DNA from: Austropuccinia psidii
Taxonomy: Eukaryota > Basidiomycota > Pucciniomycetes > Pucciniales > Sphaerophragmiaceae
Assembly (NCBI GenBank): GCA_023105745.1
Contig: JALGQZ010000017.1
Coordinates: 2,266,001-2,330,000, forward strand
DNA: 64,000 nt
Direction of reading: 5' to 3'
In this document: positions 36,069-48,600 of the stretch, in pieces
Position numbering within the stretch: the first letter of the stretch is position 1
Layout of the letters: the number at the start of each line of letters is the position of its first letter
Notes under the pieces: generated by a model
Database searches by the model: none
Told to the model about the DNA's origin: nothing
Seen by the model: only the letters and a program-made list of their open reading frames with translations
Translations under genes and position numbers: made by a program

Positions 36069-37682
36069 TGTCACAACCACAAGGAATGACCCCCCTCCCT
36101 GGGTGCTGCGGCAATTTAGCCTGGAACCAAGTTGGGGCCAATTGGCCACACCATATCTTTTATGGCCAATTGGCCCTTTAGCCATAGCACCTCCCCATGG
36201 CCTCTCATGGCCTCAGGCCATATCCTGCCATCATTGGCCTTCCTGGCCAATTTCCATATCTCCAACCCTCAGGCCTCTATCTTTGTTTTTGGGCCTGGGG
36301 GTGTTCTTTTGTCTCCTAGCCATAACCATAATCTTTGGGCCACCCCCTTTCATTAGGGGGTCTAGGGCCTAAATGGCCTTTTTGGGCCATTTAGGCCCCC
36401 TACGGCCTCAACTGCCCATGGGCCGTAATCCACAGCCCACAGTCCATGGGCCAATCAGGCCCCTTTTGGCCTAATCCAATGAGGCCAAAAGGGGGCAGCC
36501 CACTAGCCCTCAAGGCCAGGTGTGTCCCAAACCACAATTGGACTCACCTGAGCCCAATTTTGGCCACAATCACCATGACACCAAGAAATGGCCATAAACC
36601 ACCATGGGCCCCAAATTGGCCAAGGACCACCAAGAACCACTTTTCAGCCCATGGCCTCTGGTGGCTACCAGAGGCCATCAGATCAGCTCAGCTCAATCCT
36701 TCCCCTCAACTTAAGGGGGATTCTTCCCATTCCTCCATGCACCCCATACTCAAGGTTGCAGGAGTGGTGCATATATGGTATTATATACCATTATGCACCA
36801 TTTTTTCTCAGAAATTCAATTCTTAAGTTTTCATGACCAAATTCCATGATTCCAAATCAAGGTAACAAACTCCAACGCCCATTCCGGATGACTCTGCAGA
36901 TCATCAGTCTGGCTATCCATGGTGGCTATCAGAAGACTATTCAAGGACCCCAACCACCTGGCCCTGCAGGAATTTGGTTGGAAGTTCAATGCAGGATTAT
37001 TCAAAGGTCCATTTCTCTGGGGTATTAAATTATTTCAATCAGTTTTCAAGGTAGCAAGTACTTCAGCATCCCTTGGGAAATTCAATTGGTCCATACAGGT
37101 AATACTCAAGTATCCTGTATGGCCCTGGGCCAATTCAGTCCCACAGTTCAGTTTTCAAGATGGCCAGAACTGTATTGGCTCAATCCAGACAATACAGCCG
37201 GTGACTCACCTTCCAGAATCAGCCCTTCAGTTTTTCACATATACTGGCCACCTTTCATCACCTGGGGACTTTGCCCCAGTTAATTAATACATTGGATTTA
37301 TTTTTATCTTTATTTTTCTCTTCATTTATGAAAGTAAATACTGATATTATTAAGTCATTCATTTGCACATTCCTTCTTTGCCTGTCAGTGGATATTGTTG
37401 GACATATCCTTTACTAATTCCATTTCCTTTTCTGGCAGGTTGAAACAGTGAATTGGGGATTCACTTTGTTGGTTTCTTGGCTTTTGGCTTTCTTATTTCC
37501 CTGGCCATTGGCTTCACTTACTCTTTCTTATCTTTGACATACTTGTCCTTATCCTTATCCTTATCCTTCTTAAATAAATTCATTCTGCTTTATCTCTTTT
37601 ATCCTTTTGGAGCCTTTCAAGTGAGTTCTTGATTCCTGAGTGCCAGGCCACTCTTGTTTTCTGTCCAAGAGCCCCTGTGACA
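36069..37682 (+). mobile_element. 3' LTR of element B (1614 bp)
   Basis: TGTCACAACCACAAGG...GAGCCCCTGTGACA, nearly colinear with 17669-19284. The three hairpins are kept at 36365-36398, 36766-36799 and 37262-37279. Confidence 0.9.
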
Positions 37683-38788
37683 GCCCTTTTTTATCCCAAA
37701 ATTGGGTGAAAAAGGCTCATAGACCTTTTCACATAGAGGAAGTGAAGATTTTTCACTTCCAAGGACTGGATTGGTGATTTTACAAGGCCTGGATAGCCTG
37801 TATTGGGCTCAGATATGGTTTTGAAACCACATCTGGGCAGGTTTCACCAATACAGGGTGAAAACTTCCATCTGGGGACCACATAGCCCTCTTCTGCTATA
37901 TATGATGTGTAGAATGCTGTGCAGAGCCTGTATGGGACCCCAGTGTTGAATGAACTATGATTCATTGAAGTATAAACATGCGCCTTTGTCTATTTGACAC
38001 CTCATAATCATACGTATAGGAGAATATCCCACAGTAAAGCTGTATTGGTATAACTGTGAGATTTTGAGCTTAAAAGTGCCATAGCTTTGTCAGTTTTTGA
38101 GATATCAAGCTGAAAGTTGGTTCATTGTGTAGCCCTGGATGTGCTCTATACAAAAGTACCTCATTTGATATGGCTATCATTTAATATGGAAAGGTTATGC
38201 CATGTACAAGATGTTTTGTACATATGTATGATTTGCTTAAAATCTGTATGGAAATTGTTTTCCCCATACCTTTTGTTCTAGATGAGATATGGGGAAATGA
38301 ATGGCACCATCAGATATCCCTCATTTTTTCTTTTCCAAAAAGACCCCACTTTAGTTATCTCACACTAAAACTGTAGAAGTTAGATGAGAAGTGAATATTT
38401 TTTTGACCCTTATTTGACCTTATTTTGGTCATAACTTCTGTAATTCTTGTGCTAGCTCAATTTTGCTAGCACCATTGGATAGCCCTGACTTAGAGCTTCA
38501 TTTTGAATACCCATTCGATGGGGTTAAAACTCTTCCTCTGTATTCCAGATGAGAGGTTTAAAATAAGGTTTATGCTCAGTAGCAACTTTGAGCAGGAATA
38601 ACTATTTTATTCTTTGTCCTATGATGATGGGACTTGTATATTTGGAAAGGGGTGAGTTTCCTCCTTCTTTTCATACTTTTGGAGCTGGTTTTTCTCAGCT
38701 CCATGTTTTGGTGGTATCTTGGCTCTACCATTTGTTTATGGTATTTGGCTGTCATGCTTGTGCTCTGGCTTTGAGTCACAGGCTGAAA
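37683..38788 (-). mobile_element. 5' LTR of A2, outer piece
   Basis: Continues exactly from the point where 17668 breaks off (GCCCTTTTTTATCCC...), up to CACAGGCTGAAA at 38788. The target duplication CATGG follows. Together with 17331-17668 it makes one LTR of about 1440 bp. Confidence 0.88.
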
Positions 38789-38793
38789 CATGG

Positions 38794-38806
38794 CAAGGCC
38801 CCCAAA
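38794..38806 (-). promoter_or_regulatory. primer-binding site of the C-family element
   Basis: Minus strand TTTGGGGGCCTTGCCATG directly follows the C LTR and nearly equals the A-family primer site TTTTGGGGGCCTGGCCATG. A2's target duplication overlaps its end. Confidence 0.55.
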
Positions 38807-40696
38807 TGTAAGATGTGTCTGTGAAACTTCCGATAATATTACTATTAATAAAAATTACTATGACTGCTCTGACAAACTATAATGAAATAACTTCTTATAA
38901 CTACAATTGAATAATTAATTATTTCTTTTAATTGTTATACACTACTATTGATTATAACAGTAAGCAGTAATGCTCTACAAGAATGAATTAGAACAAGTAT
39001 TTCATAATAAAACTTCTTTATTGAAATGATAATATTATTTTAATATATAATTATAATTCTTGAAGAAAATTAATACTAGAGCAAAACTTTAAGAATTAAA
39101 TAAAAACACTCCCTACTTCTTCTATAATACCTTGCAAAGAATTGGAAGAGTGATTTTGATGGATTAATTGTGGATTTAAAGGATCACAATGGTATTATAG
39201 CAGTAATACAACATTAGGATAGTTAAATAATATTTTACATGGTATATACCTATTATTTCAAGTATTTATGATTTATTATAAAAGAATCAAAACACTAAAG
39301 AAAATATATAACTAATACTTACTTGTTGGTAATAAAGATAAAATTGGATAATCAGATGATTTGGAAAAAAAGCAATAGGAGTCCTATTTTAAGTCAATAA
39401 CAGCTCACAGAGGCATTCCATGGATCAAAATAAGAAATATTGGAGTTATTATCCAATTATCAATCTTGGATTATTGATTTCATTATCTGTTGTCATGTCA
39501 GATTATCATAATTACTTAATTAAGGCTTTCATGTGAGTACCAACCCAGTTATGGTTAAGAAAAAAATAAGTAAAAAATGTAAATCTTCTTTTATTTAAAA
39601 AATAAAAATTAATTTCTCAAAGTTATAAATGTTATTGGAAGTTTCATCACAGGTTGTAATGTCTGTGAATTTTTGAAGATTCAGTGTTTCATGTGGAATC
39701 ATCAAAAATGGACTGTAAGTAAAGCTTTTAGTTTTACTTATGGAATAATAATTTTCTTTTATTTATGAATAAAAACATTATCTATTTTTCCTGAAAATTT
39801 CAAAAATATTCATCAATAATTGTATTTTTAATACGTCTTTGAAGTTTTTACCATATTTCTACATAGAATTACAAATAGCACAGTATAGCAGGTTTCTACA
39901 AGATAAATCAATGGATACTGGTCCAAAAAGGGTTTTAATTACACTTTCAAGTTTCATACATGAAAAATGATTAAGAATGGAAATGGCTACAGGAGTCTAA
40001 ACTTCTCTTTACCTCCTTGTCACATCAAAATAGCAGCTTATTTCAAATTTTCTTATGATTTAATGAGAGTTTGACTTGGTAACCAAGTTCCCAAAAGGTT
40101 TTGGTATACTAATTTGGCAATGATCATCCATTCATCCAAGATTTATAGCTATCCACGCCTCAGAGGCATCAGAAGTTTGGTACCCTGGCTCTCTTTGATG
40201 TCTTTTTTCCACCTTAGCTATTTCCTGTCAAGAATAGTAATTCAGGCTTAAAGACTGATCCCCCCATGGGTGTACCAAAACTGTATCTATGAATACTGTA
40301 TTTTTAAGTTCCAGAAGCATGAATAACACTAATATTAGTTTACATGTAACATGGGATTTCTCACTTTCCCATTATTTTGGTGTGAAATTGAGAAAAACAA
40401 AAATTTCCACAATTCTTTTATGTGGTATTGAAGTATTTTCCATATTACCACCTAATAGAGTTAATTTAAGCTTATTCAATCTATAGAGCTAACCTGGGTG
40501 AATTTTTGTGTAGAGTCCAAATCTGGCCTCAAATCCATGTATTTACTTACTCACAAAACATTTATTAATCTTTTCTTAAGTTAAAAATTACAAATTTTGG
40601 ATATATGCATGACTTATGGGTTATGCATAGTTCAAAATTTATTTTGATATCAATTGTGGCCTATTTGGGTATTGAAAATATACCTCAAGGCTCACA
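38807..40696 (-). mobile_element. C-family 5' LTR (1890 bp)
   Basis: On the minus strand it starts TGTGAGCCTTGAGG and ends CACATCTTACA, followed by the primer site. Its first ~45 bases resemble the LTR starts at 3849 and 1278. It is very AT-rich, with no gene. A small frame at 40289-40486 is not convincing. Confidence 0.65.
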
Positions 40697-43135
40697 GACT
40701 AAAATGTGACACTAATGTTACTGAAGCAAGATTTTATACTGACAGTGGTGTGACATGAAGTCAATTGTGGGAAATTGACACAACATTTTCCCTGGTGAAT
40801 TTTGACCATTAATAAACAATATTTAGCTAAAAAGCTTCATCTCAAATCCAAGTGTTTTGTATATTTTTTCATATTTTGGGGATATATTATTTATATTTTC
40901 AATTACTTCAAAATGATAAAATCAATTTGAGAGTGGCTTAAACTAATTTCTCATATTTTCATTAAACTATTCCTTAATTATAATTACTATCTACACCAAT
41001 ACTTTATGAAATGCTTAAGTTTTGTGTATATTCCCCTCTTGTTTATGAATTGGCTCTGATATATTTTTCATGTTTTTTATCATTAAATATTAATTAATTT
41101 CTCTAAGGAGTTGATTTATTTTTTTCCTTATATTTCTTATTTATTTTTTCCTGTTGGAGTCAAGTTTCAAGTTCCAATTGCATTAAAATTTTCATTTTAT
41201 CCATAATTCCTTAAGAGATTTTGCTATCATAATAAGAGAAATAATATTCTAATTTCAAAAGATTATTTATAGTTCTCATAATTTGGATGGTCTTGTTCTG
41301 ATAAATCTTACATTAATCTTTCAACATCTTCAAAGATGATAAAGTATGAAATCCATACCTTGTAGTGGGAGTCATGATAAAATAAGGAACTTGAAACATT
41401 TCTTTTTTATTTATCCCTAGAGACACATGTTGTTAAATTGATATACCAAATTTTCACAATTTCAGAATCCAGATACTATGAATTGAAAAAATTTGGAAGT
41501 GATATACCCTACCCCACTAATTGATTTCTCCACAGAAAAAAAAGAATTAATGACCATATGATTAAATGATGAAAATAGCTCAAGATTCAAAATCAAGCAC
41601 ATGAAAATAAAAAATTACCAAGATATTAAAATTTTATCATAAACACTCAGCTTATACTAAAATAAGTATTTATCAAACTAATATCCACTTATTCACTTAC
41701 CAAGGATTCAAGGGGAAAAAACCCCTGTAAGTAATTTCAATAATTAAATGTCCACTCACTTGAGTGAACCAGTCATAACTTGAATCCTTTCAAAAGTGAA
41801 TTTTACTATCTCAAGCTGTTCTATAGCCTTAAAACCAGGAAAGAGTCACACTCTGTATCCCTTCATAAATTGACCCTTTACTGATAATTCCCTTATAATC
41901 TCATTTAAATGCTTAAATAACTATTTCCTTCCCCATCGTTTATTCCCTTTTTTGCTAAAGTTTTTGATAAATATTTTCCAATTATTAGTTAATTTGTAAA
42001 TCACTCAAGTATCATTTTGTAAATTACTAAATTAATCATCAGCTATATTGTTTCTATTCACCCTAGATTTTTTATCCAAATATTAATGGTTTATCATTTA
42101 AGTACCTAATATTTTTTATCAAATCCTTTTTTTAATATTCCTCAATTTTTATTTAAATATCAACCCATATTTGTTTGTTTGTTTTTTGAATGGAATTGGA
42201 AAAATTAAATTTACAGAAACAAATCATTTTTTCTTGTATCAAATTATATATCCATATTTGAGTTTGAATTTGAAATATATGATTATTGATATAAAGATTT
42301 TTTTAAGATATGATGATGAAAATTTTTTTTTTTTGAAAGAGAAATTAATTGAATTTTCCTTATTCTTGTGTTCATTAAAGTCTTAATTTATTTTATTATA
42401 ATTTTCATATAGTTATTATTTCAATAATAATTAATTTATGTATGTTTTTTAAGAAAAATGAAAAAATAAAAAGATGAATTTGTCAATAATAACAACTGTT
42501 AATTGATTGATCTTTCTCTTTATATGTTTATAGAGCCACAAAAAAAAAGATAATTGAAATAAGTAATTATTAAAATACAATGAATGATTCCCTTTTTTTC
42601 CTTGAAAAAATCTAAGTTGAAATCATATTCAAATTATAATACTTTCTTTTCTTCTAAATCATAGTAACAATTTTTTTAGTTTTTTCTTATATAAATATAT
42701 ATAGTTATCTATTTTAGAATTTCCTCAAAAAAATTTCATTGTAGTTCTACTAAAGTTAATGACCTGTCTTAGTTAATCAAGAAAGTTTCTTTTTTGAAAG
42801 TAAGCTAAAGCCAAGTTTTTCTATTTGATGGCATGAGTAAAGTGAGAAATTAATTGTAAATAATTATTTTGTTGAGAAAGAAAATATTCCATATTTTACC
42901 TAATTCAATTTCAATTTTTATTATTAAAAGTATGTTGGAAGAATTTCTTTGTTGAAAAAAGAGTTGTATGCCAAAAAAAACCAATCGGTTTAAAGTTTGT
43001 TATTTTTTTTTCGAATTGAAATTCTTTTTTTTTAATTTTAATTTTTAAGATTTTTTTCTAAAATCCAAAATTCTGATAAACTTTTTCTTCATTTTAATAA
43101 TTCGAAATTACTAATCAAAACATATTGCGAAACCT
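40697..43135. other. AT-rich intergenic DNA upstream of the host gene
   Basis: No family match, no long frame and no repeat recognised. Long A and T runs just before the ATG at 43136 could be the promoter, but no distinct TATA or CAAT layout stands out. Confidence 0.5.
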
Positions 43136-45676
43136 ATGGGATCTCCTTCTGGTACTCTGATTGTGGTGGTATTAAAAGCAGTAAGTGATTATCACGATTG
43201 ATCAATTTCATAGATTTATTTTATTAATCCGTATTTCAATTTTGATATCTTTTAGAGGAATTTACCCAATAAACAAAGGATTGGGTGAGTGATGGGTTAT
43301 TTTCTGAATTTTTCATTTTAATCCATCATTAAAGATCGTAAACTGATTAGATTGATTCCAATTTTTAGAAAACAAGATCCATATGCCACTTGTACCTATC
43401 TCTCACATCGAAAGAGGACCAAGACAGATAAACGTGGCGGACAACATCCAGTTTGGGATGATGAATTGAGATTTGATATTTACGAAAACATCAAAGATGT
43501 CTTATCGACCACGTCAGTCTCGACTACCTCAACCGGTGGTATCGTGCCCGTCAAATCTAATTCGGCCATCGGTACTGCTGGATCGGCTGGCGTCAAAGAA
43601 TTGAGAGTGGCCGTTTACGCCGATGACCCAAGAGATCCTGATCTAATTGGCGAAGGCAAAGTGGATCTAACCGACACATTGAAGAAGGGTGAATTTGATG
43701 ATTGGGTGACGATCACCAACAAAGGCAAATATCAAGGTGAAATCTATCTCGAGATGACCTTCTATTCGGCTGTAAGTCTTAATCTCATCAGTTTTCAAGA
43801 TTTTTTAGAAAGATTCTGATCCAATTTCATTAGAAACCACCACCTGATCAACGCAAGACTCCTTCAGGCCATCATCATCCATTACGAGCTGGAATCTTTG
43901 AAGCTTCATCTCCTGCCACCGCTACTCCCACTCCCACTCCCACTAAAACTTCTAATTCGATCTCAAGCCCTATCATCAAATCTAAATCACCTTCGCCTTC
44001 GATTCAATCTATTCAGACTTTAGATCCTAATCCGATGCCTTCAGCCATTCGTCTAGGATCAAACGCTTCACCTCATCCGAGACCTTCTTCGGGTCATTTG
44101 CCACTCCCAGGTGAACCTTCCTCAATCAATTCTCGTCAACGTTCATCCGGTTCACTTAGCTTTCCAACTCCTCATTTGAGCCTTCAATCCAATCAAACTT
44201 CTTCTCGTCCTCCTTCTCGTAATCAAACTTTGGATCAATCTAATCATCTCATCAATTCTATCAGCTCTTTATCAATCTCTAATCAATCACCTCTTCATCA
44301 ACCTCAACCTAATCTTTCAACCCCTCCAACCTCCTCAGATCTTCAACCCCTTTATCCATTACAACCTCCTCCACCTACCAATCAGCGTCCTCATCGTCAT
44401 AGCTTCTCGGGACTTTCTCATCATCCTAATTCTTTGATTCCTTCAACGCCTTCTCCCACTCCTCAATTCCAAAATCCTATCCAACTCTCCGAATCTCCTT
44501 ATCATCATCCCTCAATATCTCAACCCACCAATCATCCTTACCCTTCTACTCAACTCAATCCAAAATCCTCTAGACTTTCACTCACTCCACGTCGCCCTCT
44601 ACCCATTCCAGGAGATAACTCAAATCCTTCAAATTCTACCTGGTTAGAATATCAAAATCATTCTAATTCTAACCCCTCAATACCGATTGATCCCCCTCAA
44701 AATCAATCATCAAGCTTTAGTCATCATTCTACAAATGAGATTGAAAGACCGTCAAGTCGAGTATCAGGTTAGTATTAACTTGACGGTCTAAATTTCTCAT
44801 TTAATCTGTTTGTTTTTTGTTTTTGATCTGAATTTCATGTCATTGGTAGTCTTTTCAAATAATACTATCGTCTATGGACATCCAAATCAATATGACCAAG
44901 GGACTGCCCCTTTAAACTCAGCCCATCAACAAGCCATACCTCATCACCAACCTCATCCACCTTACTCTGAACTATCTAGGCCTTATCATATTCCGCACCC
45001 ACCTCAACCCGAGCAAGCTGTTTATGTACCTTTTAATCTTCCACCGCCCCCACCAGGCCAAGCACCCGTTCCTATTCATGAAGTCTTTGGAACTCCCTCT
45101 GTCAGACCGCTGCCTGCCACAAATCCACCCCACTATATTCATCATAATACTTTTCATCATTCTCACAATGTTTTTTCAAATCCTCCTAAGGCTGAAACAG
45201 GTACTTCATATGAAGGTGGACCCCAAGACTCTAAACAGCATGTCAATCTACCATACAGCTCAACCCCTGAAACTGCATTTTCAGCCAATCATTACCAATC
45301 ACACAACGCACCACCCCCACCACCTCCTCATTTGAAAGCCCAATTACAATATCAACCTTACCGTGTACACCATCAGCCTATTAACACTCCACCTCACCCA
45401 TCACTAGTCCAACAATTGCCACCACCCCCGCCTCAAGCACCGATTTATCATCAAGCAAGCTATGCTAATGCACCCATAACCGCACCAGTCACTGGATTCA
45501 ATCCTTCTGCCCATCAACAATATCTTGATTACAATTATTACCATGGTCAACCTGTTCCTGTTGCCACCGGTCACTCACAGGGATCATTGTCATTAAACAC
45601 ACAGCCGATCATTCCACAATCTGCGCCTTTATATGGAGGAGGATATCAAACTTCTTATTCGATTAGACATGAATGA
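43136..45676 (+). CDS. C2-domain protein with Pro-rich tail, Inn1/Fic1-like
   Basis: Host gene with five exons: 43136-43180, 43256-43284, 43369-43771, 43834-44767 and 44850-45676 (2238 nt, 745 residues). All four introns (62-84 nt) are GT-AG and the phases join correctly. ATG 43136 was chosen because it begins the first C2 strand (GTLIVVVLKARNLPNKQRIG), followed by KQDPYATCTY and PVWDDELRFDI; the C2 domain fills about residues 5-158. The rest is low complexity, rich in Pro, Ser, His and Gln, with PPPPPGQAP- and APPPPPPH-type runs that suit SH3 partners. In yeasts Inn1/Fic1 links the actomyosin ring to septum formation at the bud neck or division site. That role is inferred from architecture. 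CpG is common in the exons, unlike the neighbouring repeats. It appears intact and is the only such gene here. Another fungal C2 scaffold is possible. Confidence 0.85.
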
Positions 45677-48600
45677 AATTATTTAATATTCATATTATTT
45701 CGCTCTTTATTGTCAAAAAAAGACTTTTTGCACAATGTTTTAATAATCTTTTTTTTCTCAAGTAGACGCTACTCATTTTGTTCTTTTATTCAATCTGGCA
45801 CGCTATTTTACGAAAAAGGATATTTTACGAAATTTACTTATGTTTTGACTTAATCATAAAAAAAACTGGGAAAAAATAGTGATAAAAAATTATTAGAAAT
45901 TGAAATTGATTGTAAATACTCTGTATTTTAAAATGATATTTGAAAGAAGTGAACATTTGGCAACATCTATCGATATATTACAACAAATAATTTAGACTCA
46001 GAAAATGGTGTTATATCTCATTTTACAAAGCGAGAATGCAATTCAATTTAGTGCAAGAAGTTTCAAGTAATCTTGTTAAACAAAGAGCGTTCAAGATACT
46101 TCGAATTGCTTTTTGGTGTGTCCTTTTTCCCTGACCTTTCGCTCATGAAAGCGATCTATATTTCTGACCACTAAGACAAAATAATGTAACGTTATATAAA
46201 TCTATATCTGTTTTTTAAGGATCAACAAAATGTATAAAAAAACAAATTGTTTGATAGTAATTTTATTATTATTATTTTCTTGTATATTAAGTTCATTCAA
46301 ACTTCTTGCATTGTTTTTGCTTTTTTACTTTTCTTTCCAAAACAAAAATTAATCAGAATTTGGTTTTATTTTTTTGAAGGGTAAGTGAGTAATCTTTTTT
46401 TTTGTGTTTCAAGTTTATGAATAAATTTAATTTGATAGAGGGGAGGGGGGAAGAAGAGAGGAGAGGAGAGGAGAAAGGCTTAGTCACAAATGAAATCATT
46501 AAAAAAATAACTTGTAATCAGTGTTGTTTATTACTATTATTTAAATTATTGAAATATATTAAAAAAATAAAATAATAAAAGGTATTTTTTAAAAAAATCT
46601 TTTTTATTGCCTTTTTTTTAGTTTTTTAAGAAAATGAAAAAAACCTCTTTTATTTGTACTTTTTAATTATAATGAGATTAATTGATCTTTATAAATAATA
46701 TACATGGAGTTTTTTTTTCTCTAATTCAAATATTTCCTCTAGAAAATGTTTATTTTCTTTTTCAAAACTTGATTTAAAAAGAAAACTCAAACCCAAGAAA
46801 AAAAAAACTAAATATATTGAAAAAACAATAATAATGAGATTAATTTTGTTTTTGGCGTTTTGGTTGCAAAAAAAAACTAGTATCAGAGTAAGTTGAAGAA
46901 ATATGAAATTACAGAAAAATTCTTTTCTAATTTGAGTTTTTTTGAGGCCAGAAAAGGAAGGGGGAGCAAAAAAAATGTTGAAATATTTCATTTAATAGAT
47001 CTTTTTTTTTGTTTTCAAAAAACCAAGACAAAATTTAACAATTTGATTGATTATTCAATTTAAAAATAGAAAAGGTATTGGTTTAATTAATAATCTTGTT
47101 TTTGAAAAGAAATTTTAAGTAAAAAGAAGTGTCAAAAAAACTCCATAAACTTACCAAATCTTGAATTAAGAATCCTAGATTTTTTTTGAGCAAATCCTGC
47201 ATTTAATTTATGAGTTTTTGTAAAGTCTACACCTTTTTTTTTAATTCAAGGTACAAAAACCCCAATTTTTGATACCAAATCATAGATTTGATCACCACAA
47301 ATGCTACATTTTCTTTTGTCCAAGAAAACCTTTCCAAGTTATAACTCGTTAAATTAATATTGCTTTCTATCATTCACTTATAAACATTTATTCAAATTTT
47401 AATAAAATTGATAGCCTACAGAATTTTGTAAATTTTGAACATAGGTATATAATAGATTGGAATACCAAATTAATTCATGAACAAAAAAATTAAAACAAAT
47501 TAGTTTTCTTTTTAAAAAATCATATCTATAGAAAGATCTCTCAAAAGATGCTAATTAAAAAAAGAAAACTAAAATAAGAAGATTATGAGAATAATTCAAG
47601 GAAATAATAATATTTTGAATTGGTTAAATATCTCTTTCATCCTGATCTTCTTGTAATGATATTAGTCTCATTAATCTTGATCAAGCTGTATTTTAAATAT
47701 AACTTGATTTCTTTATTGTTTTTTTATGAAAATGAAATTTGGAAATACTAAGTTTACATTCAATCAGATTTATCAATTGGATCTATGAAAATTGTAATTT
47801 TATGAGTATTACTTATTTTTTTATTTATATCATTATTTTATTGAATACTTAAAGCATTCAAAATATAGTGATTCAATAATTTTGAATTTTTCAATCATAA
47901 AAGATTCAATTTAATTTTAATTCAATAATATTACTTGAATAAATAAGTTATAAAACAATTAAACAGAATATTTAATATTTAAGATTTTTGTAAAACAAAG
48001 TAATAAAGAAATGAGAAAAAAGAATATTTTTTTAAAGAAACAATTTAACCATTTCATTATAGGAGTTATTTTTTTATTTCTGTTTGAATAATCTTATTTC
48101 TCAAAGGTTCAACTTCTAATTTCTCATGAGATATTGAAATTGGGTCATTTGAAACCATGAAATCAAAGAAAATTTAATTAAAAACCACTTTTTCACTAAA
48201 AAACCAAAAGAACAAGGGAAAGCATAATCAGTATTCTTCCTTTCTCTTGAAAAATAAAAAGGAAGAAAATTGGTAAAGTATTTTTGAATGAATTTATTTA
48301 AGAGAACATAATAAAAGTTGGTTTGAATTCAAAAAATGGCCTACAGGTTTACTGAAACTTTAAGGTTTTAATCTAAAAGAATTAGATGTTTTTTTTTTAA
48401 AAAAAAATAGTAAGAGTTGGTTTGAATCCAAAAAGAAGGTAAAATTTTGGAAAAAAATTTAAGGATTTGATTTGAAAAATTTAGATAATAAAATTTGATT
48501 ACTCTTTCTTTTTTGGCTTATTTGAAAATGTTTTTTTTATTGATTGAAATTTAAATTTTTGTTGAACACCTATATTCTGAGTTTTGAAATAAATCCAAAT

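Larger units (their letters stand above)
17664..37687 (+). mobile_element. Ty3/gypsy element B, full length, inserted in A2's LTR
   Basis: B runs on the plus strand with a 1616-bp 5' LTR (17669-19284) and a 1614-bp 3' LTR (36069-37682). Gag, protease, RT, RNase H, integrase and chromodomain lie at 30660-35271. The flanks GCCCC (17664-17668) and GCCCT (37683-37687) form a target duplication with one change. The uninterrupted site is seen in A2's other LTR as GCCCTTTTCATC. B is interrupted by A1 in its leader. Without A1 it would be about 8.9 kb. Confidence 0.88.
9073..38793 (-). mobile_element. Ty3/gypsy element A2, full length, hosting nested elements
   Basis: A2 runs on the minus strand from its split 5' LTR (37683-38788 plus 17331-17668) through gag and pol to its 3' LTR (9078-10515). 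Both outer flanks are CATGG (9073-9077 and 38789-38793), a perfect 5-bp target duplication. Element B (17669-37682) sits inside the 5' LTR. With B removed, A2 is about 9.7 kb. It entered just beside the primer-binding site of a C-family element. Coding regions are degenerate. Confidence 0.88.

Noticed and set aside
43352..43819. Intronless start for the C2 gene at 43352
   Set aside because: It begins inside intron 2 and would remove the first C2 strands; the spliced model from 43136 restores them in phase.
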